Part shown: positions 60,919 through 64,000 of the stretch, in pieces
How positions within the stretch are numbered: the first letter of the stretch is position 1
How the letters are laid out: the number at the start of each line of letters is the position of its first letter
NCBI RefSeq assembly: GCF_000719265.1
Contig: NZ_JOFL01000029.1
Coordinates: 3,818 to 67,817 of the forward strand
Direction of reading: 5' to 3'
DNA: 64,000 bases
Source: Streptomyces roseoverticillatus
GTDB lineage: Bacteria > Actinomycetota > Actinomycetes > Streptomycetales > Streptomycetaceae
Translations under genes and position numbers: made by a program
Notes under the pieces: generated by a model
Told to the model about the DNA's origin: nothing
Database searches by the model: none
What the model saw: only the letters and a program-made list of their open reading frames with translations

Positions 60919-63366
60919 GTGGCCGCGCAGAACGCCACGCACGCGCAGGTGGCGACCGGACCGCAGAGCGAGCCCGACGGGGTCCGCGATCGCGAGATCG
61001 GTACGGAACAACAGCATCTGGACCGGGTGTACCAGCGTCTGGAGGAGAAGATCCACGAGGCCGAGTTCCTCATGGACGACGCCGCCAAGCGCGGGCAGGT
61101 CGGCACGCCCGGCGCGCTCGCCGAGCGGGACGCCCAGGTCTTCCGGGCCGGGGTGCACCTCAACCGGCTCAACAGCGAGTTCGAGGACTTCCTCTTCGGC
61201 CGCATCGACCTGTTGCTCGGCAAGGACGGCAAGAAGGGCCCCGACGGCGCCTACACCTCCGTCGAGCCCGCCGACGACGCCGTCAGCGGTGACCGCGCCG
61301 AGATCGCCGAGACCCTGCACATCGGCCGCATCGGCGTCCTCGACGCCGACTACTCCCCGCTCGTCATCGACTGGCGGGCGCCCGCCGCCGCGCCCTTCTA
61401 CCGGGCCACGCCCGTGGCGCCCGGCCGCGTCGTCCGCCGCCGGGTCATCCGCTCCAAGGGCCGCCGCGTCCTCGGCGTCGAGGACGACCTGCTGCGCCCG
61501 GAGCTGACCGCCACCCTCGGCGGGAGCACCCTGCCGGTCGTCGGCGACGGCGCGCTGATGGCCGCGCTCGGCCAGGCCCGCAGCCACACGATGCGCGACA
61601 TCGTCTCCTCCATCCAGGCCGAGCAGGACATGGTCATCCGCGCGCCCGCCGCGTCGGTGACCGAGGTCGAGGGCGGCCCCGGCACCGGCAAGACCGCCGT
61701 GGCCCTGCACCGCGCCGCCTACCTCCTCTACCAGGACCGCCGCCGCTATGCGGGCGGCATCCTCGTCGTCTCCCCGACCCCGCTCCTCGTCGCCTACACC
61801 GAGGGCGTGCTGCCCTCCCTCGGCGAGGAGGGGCAGGTCGCCATCCGGGCCGTCGGCTCGCTGGTCGACGGCGCCGAGGCCGACACGTACGACGAGCCGG
61901 CCGTGGCGCGGATCAAGGGCTCCTCGCGCATGCTCAAGGTGCTCCGCAAGGCGGTCCGCGGCGCGCTGGAGGGCACCGGCCCGGGGACGGCGCCGGTACG
62001 CCCGTCCGCCGCCCCGGCGGGCGAGGACGGGCAGCTGTCGCTGGACGGCGCCCTCGCCGAGGGGAACGGCAGCGGGGACGGGCGCCGCGGCGGCCCGGCC
62101 GGCCCGCCCGGCCGTCTCCGCGTCGTCGCCTTCGGCGCCCGCATCGAGCTCGGCGCCGAGGACCTCAAGCGCATCCGCAACAGCGCCCTCGGCGGCACCG
62201 CGCCGGTCAACCTGCTGCGCCCGCGCGCCCGCCGGCTGATCCTCGACGCCCTGTGGTCCAGGGCCGGCGGACCCAAGCGCTACACCGACCCCGAGCTCGC
62301 CGCCGAGGCCCGCTCCGCCTTCGACGAGGACATCACCACCGAGGACGACTTCCTCGCCTTCCTCGACGCCTGGTGGCCGGAGTTGACGCCGCGTCAGGTG
62401 CTCGCGTGCATGGCCGACGAGAAGCGCCTCGCCCGCTTCTCGCGCCGGGTGCTGGGCCCGCGCGAGACCCGGCTCCTGGCCCGCTCGCTGCGCCGCCTGG
62501 ACGCCGCCGGCCGCGGCCCGCTGTCCGTGCACGACGTGGCCCTGCTGGACGAGCTGGAGACGCTCCTCGGCGCCCCGGCCCGCCCGAAGAAGCCGCGCGA
62601 GTACGACCCGCTGGATGCGCTCACCGGGCTGGAGGAGCTGATGCCGCAGCGCTCGGAGTCGCGCCGCGAGCGCGCCGAGCGCCTGGCCGAGGAGCGCCGC
62701 GACTACGCCCACGTCATCGTGGACGAGGCCCAGGACCTGACGCCCATGCAGTGGCGGATGGTCGGCCGCCGCGGCCGTACGGCCACCTGGACGATCGTCG
62801 GCGACCCGGCGCAGTCCTCGTGGTCCGACCCGGACGAGGCCGCCGCCGCCCGCGACGAGGCCCTCGGCGCCCGCCGCCGCACCCGCTTCCGGCTCACCGT
62901 GAACTACCGCAACCCCGCGGAGATCGCCGAGCTCGCGGCCAAGATCCTCGCGCTCGCGATGCCGGGCATGGAGTCGCCGGCGGCCGTCCGCTCCACGGGC
63001 GTCGTGCCGCGCTTCGCCGTCGCGGGCGCCGCCCTCGGCCCGGCCGTGCGGGCCGAGGCGGAGCACCTGCTGGCGGACGTCGAGGGCACGGTCGGCGTGG
63101 TCGTGCCCATGGGCCGGCGCGCCGAGGCCCGCGGCTGGGTGGCCGGGCTCGGCGACCGGGTCGTGGTGCTGGGCAGCCTGGAGGCGAAGGGCCTGGAGTA
63201 CGACGCGACGATCGTCGTCTCCCCGGCCGAGATCGCCGACGAGTCCCCGGCGGGCCTGCGCGTGCTGTACGTGGCGCTGACCCGCGCCACGCAGCGCCTG
63301 ACGGTGCTCTCCGGCGAGCGCGACGACCCGGACGCCGACGGAGTGCCGGACCTGCTGCGGGACTGA
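60919..63366 (+). CDS. helR: HelR/HelD-like RNA polymerase recycling motor
   Basis: An 815-residue UvrD/Rep-like superfamily 1 ATPase of the actinobacterial HelD/HelR type. The N-terminal coiled coil (EQQHLDRVYQRLEEKIHEAE) enters the RNA polymerase channel in homologues; Walker A GGPGTGKT is at 252-259, VIVDEAQDLTPMQWRM is motif II, and GLEYDATIVVSPAEI and VLYVALTRATQRL are late helicase motifs. HelR removes RNA polymerase from DNA and protects against rifamycins in S. venezuelae. GTG at 60919 has GAAGGGGG upstream. The product is classed by motifs; helR versus the related helD is not certain. Confidence 0.8.
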   Translation: MAAQNATHAQVATGPQSEPDGVRDREIGTEQQHLDRVYQRLEEKIHEAEFLMDDAAKRGQVGTPGALAERDAQVFRAGVHLNRLNSEFEDFLFGRIDLLLGKDGKKGPDGAYTSVEPADDAVSGDRAEIAETLHIGRIGVLDADYSPLVIDWRAPAAAPFYRATPVAPGRVVRRRVIRSKGRRVLGVEDDLLRPELTATLGGSTLPVVGDGALMAALGQARSHTMRDIVSSIQAEQDMVIRAPAASVTEVEGGPGTGKTAVALHRAAYLLYQDRRRYAGGILVVSPTPLLVAYTEGVLPSLGEEGQVAIRAVGSLVDGAEADTYDEPAVARIKGSSRMLKVLRKAVRGALEGTGPGTAPVRPSAAPAGEDGQLSLDGALAEGNGSGDGRRGGPAGPPGRLRVVAFGARIELGAEDLKRIRNSALGGTAPVNLLRPRARRLILDALWSRAGGPKRYTDPELAAEARSAFDEDITTEDDFLAFLDAWWPELTPRQVLACMADEKRLARFSRRVLGPRETRLLARSLRRLDAAGRGPLSVHDVALLDELETLLGAPARPKKPREYDPLDALTGLEELMPQRSESRRERAERLAEERRDYAHVIVDEAQDLTPMQWRMVGRRGRTATWTIVGDPAQSSWSDPDEAAAARDEALGARRRTRFRLTVNYRNPAEIAELAAKILALAMPGMESPAAVRSTGVVPRFAVAGAALGPAVRAEAEHLLADVEGTVGVVVPMGRRAEARGWVAGLGDRVVVLGSLEAKGLEYDATIVVSPAEIADESPAGLRVLYVALTRATQRLTVLSGERDDPDADGVPDLLRD

Positions 63367-63389
63367 GGCCGTCCGTCCCCGAGGTGACC

Positions 63390-63413
63390 CTCCCCCGGCT
63401 GCGGCCGGGGGAG
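63390..63413 (+). terminator. hairpin after helR
   Basis: CTCCCCCGGC-TGCG-GCCGGGGGAG: 10 perfect pairs with a four-base loop, 24 bases after the helR stop. Confidence 0.65.
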
Positions 63414-63441
63414 TCCCCAGGGGTGAATTCGCCGGGGCGGA

Positions 63442-63469
63442 ATGACTTCCGGGGACGGTTTGTTAGCCT
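63442..63469 (+). promoter_or_regulatory. possible promoter of a short transcript
   Basis: ATGACT (63442-63447) and TAGCCT (63464-63469) are 16 bases apart, close to the vegetative pattern, between two terminators. Confidence 0.35.
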
Positions 63470-63475
63470 GGGTAC

Positions 63476-63614
63476 GGCACCGGCTCGATCCAAGCCCCCG
63501 GGCCCAACCTTCGTCGCTACGAGCGACCACTTGCCGCGAGGCGAGCATGGCGGGTCGGTGTCACTAGCGTTCTGACGGGCGCCCTTCCTCCGGGAAGGGC
63601 GCCCGCCGGCTTTT
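63476..63614 (+). ncRNA. candidate small RNA between helR and the malic enzyme gene
   Basis: The segment lies between a possible promoter and a strong terminator. It contains a hairpin GTCGCT-ACG-AGCGAC (63513-63527) and a micro-frame 63547-63567 reading MAGRCH with GAGGCGAG upstream. No long gene fits. I recall reports of an abundant small RNA in this position in S. coelicolor (scr2952) but cannot verify the match. Confidence 0.4.
63576..63614 (+). terminator. strong terminator before the malic enzyme gene
   Basis: CGGGCGCCCTTCC (63576-63588) pairs perfectly with GGAAGGGCGCCCG (63593-63605), with loop TCCG; CCGGCTTTT follows. As it lies after both helR and its own hairpin, it probably ends a separate transcript. 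Confidence 0.75.
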
Positions 63615-63721
63615 GCGGAACTTTATTTCCGGAACCCGGACCTGGTTACCCCCTACTGGTGGGTAGGTGGGACGATCGAGCCGCGCATCAGCGAAACCAG
63701 GGAAAGCAGAGGAAGTCGGCC

Positions 63722-64000
63722 ATGGCAACGGCGCCAAGCGTCTCGTACTCGATGACGGTCCGGCTGGAGGTCCCCGCGAGCGGGACCTCGGTCAGCCAGC
63801 TCACCACGGCCGTGGAGTCCTCCGGCGGATCCGTGACCGGCCTCGACGTCACTGCTTCGGGCCACGAGAAGCTCCGGATCGACGTCACCGTCGCCGCGAC
63901 CTCCACCGAGCACGCCGATGAGATCGTGGAGAACCTCCGCGGCATCGAGGGCGTGGTGCTGGGCAAGGTTTCGGACCGTACGTTCCTGATGCACCTCGGT
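63722..64000 (+). CDS. ACT-domain malic enzyme, 5' part
   Basis: The first 93 codons of an NAD(P)-dependent malic enzyme of the type found in Streptomyces, where an N-terminal ACT-like regulatory domain precedes the catalytic part. The visible segment reads MATAPSVSYSMTVRLEVPAS with a second conserved stretch SVTGLDVTASGHEKLRIDVT and ends at SDRTFLMHLG. The catalytic domains lie beyond the window. ATG at 63722 is preceded by GCAGAGGAAG. It would convert malate to pyruvate. Confidence 0.85.
   Translation, partial: MATAPSVSYSMTVRLEVPASGTSVSQLTTAVESSGGSVTGLDVTASGHEKLRIDVTVAATSTEHADEIVENLRGIEGVVLGKVSDRTFLMHLG

Noticed and set aside
60909-60921. GGGGGCTTG before the helR start, resembling half of the rifamycin-associated element.
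   Set aside because: The second half of the inverted repeat is absent and the bases double as the ribosome-binding site.

Overview
The window is a Streptomyces chromosome segment. The evidence is very high GC with strong third-position bias, GTG and TTG starts, GTGA overlaps, a Streptomyces-type tmRNA, and the gene series mtrB-lpqB, secA, pkaA-pkaB-prfB and ftsE-ftsX-S41 protease-smpB-ssrA. From memory this order matches the S. coelicolor core around SCO3012 down to SCO2951. Most of it is conserved core; no IS element, prophage, CRISPR array or rRNA gene was seen.

Layout. 1-19 kb, core: the MtrB sensor kinase (5' end outside the window) and lipoprotein LpqB, a ComF-type phosphoribosyltransferase, the long ribosome hibernation factor Hpf, an orphan LuxR-type response regulator, a YcaQ-type DNA glycosylase, a GNAT acetyltransferase, SecA, an Rv3235-family protein, a DUF6912 protein, a HAD-like hydrolase and the giant NAD-glutamate dehydrogenase. 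19-33.6 kb, envelope glycopolymer block: a PIG-V-like mannosyltransferase, GtrA, a sugar-1-phosphate nucleotidyltransferase, polyprenyl-phosphate mannose synthase, two multispanning GT-C-like proteins, a GT2-TagF fusion, a GT4 enzyme, a second GT2 and a GT39-like protein. Four of these genes are joined by GTGA overlaps. 33.7-37.5 kb: a carbohydrate ABC importer with a binding lipoprotein and two permeases but no ATPase gene. 37.7-47.5 kb: an FHA-FtsK-like ATPase divergent from the Ser/Thr kinases PkaA and PkaB, then release factor 2. 47.7-53.6 kb: a collagen-like Gly-Ser-Thr repeat protein with an LAETG sorting signal, a tiny zinc-ribbon membrane protein, FtsE/FtsX, an S41 protease, SmpB and tmRNA. 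53.6-64 kb: a secreted three-repeat surface protein, an MFS exporter with a divergent LysR regulator, a CGNR zinc-finger regulator, a CHRD-DUF3455 secreted protein divergent from an ECF sigma/anti-sigma pair, a HelR-type RNA polymerase motor, and the 5' end of an ACT-domain malic enzyme.

Functional links. The glycosyl block can make a sugar nucleotide, load mannose on polyprenyl phosphate, and use it with teichoic-acid-type polymerase and GT-C enzymes. The FHA protein is a natural reader for Thr phosphorylation by the neighbouring kinases. SmpB and ssrA form the trans-translation pair. The ECF sigma factor appears to control itself and the divergent CHRD gene through TGAAC / CGTA promoters on both strands.

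Points most worth a second look: the ECF promoter array at 59.15-59.32 kb, an extracytoplasmic domain inserted in one sugar permease, the FHA-FtsK/PkaA/PkaB arrangement, a short tmRNA tag, a possible small RNA between helR and the malic enzyme gene, and several families of intergenic repeats. All assignments are from reading the sequence; no database search was run.
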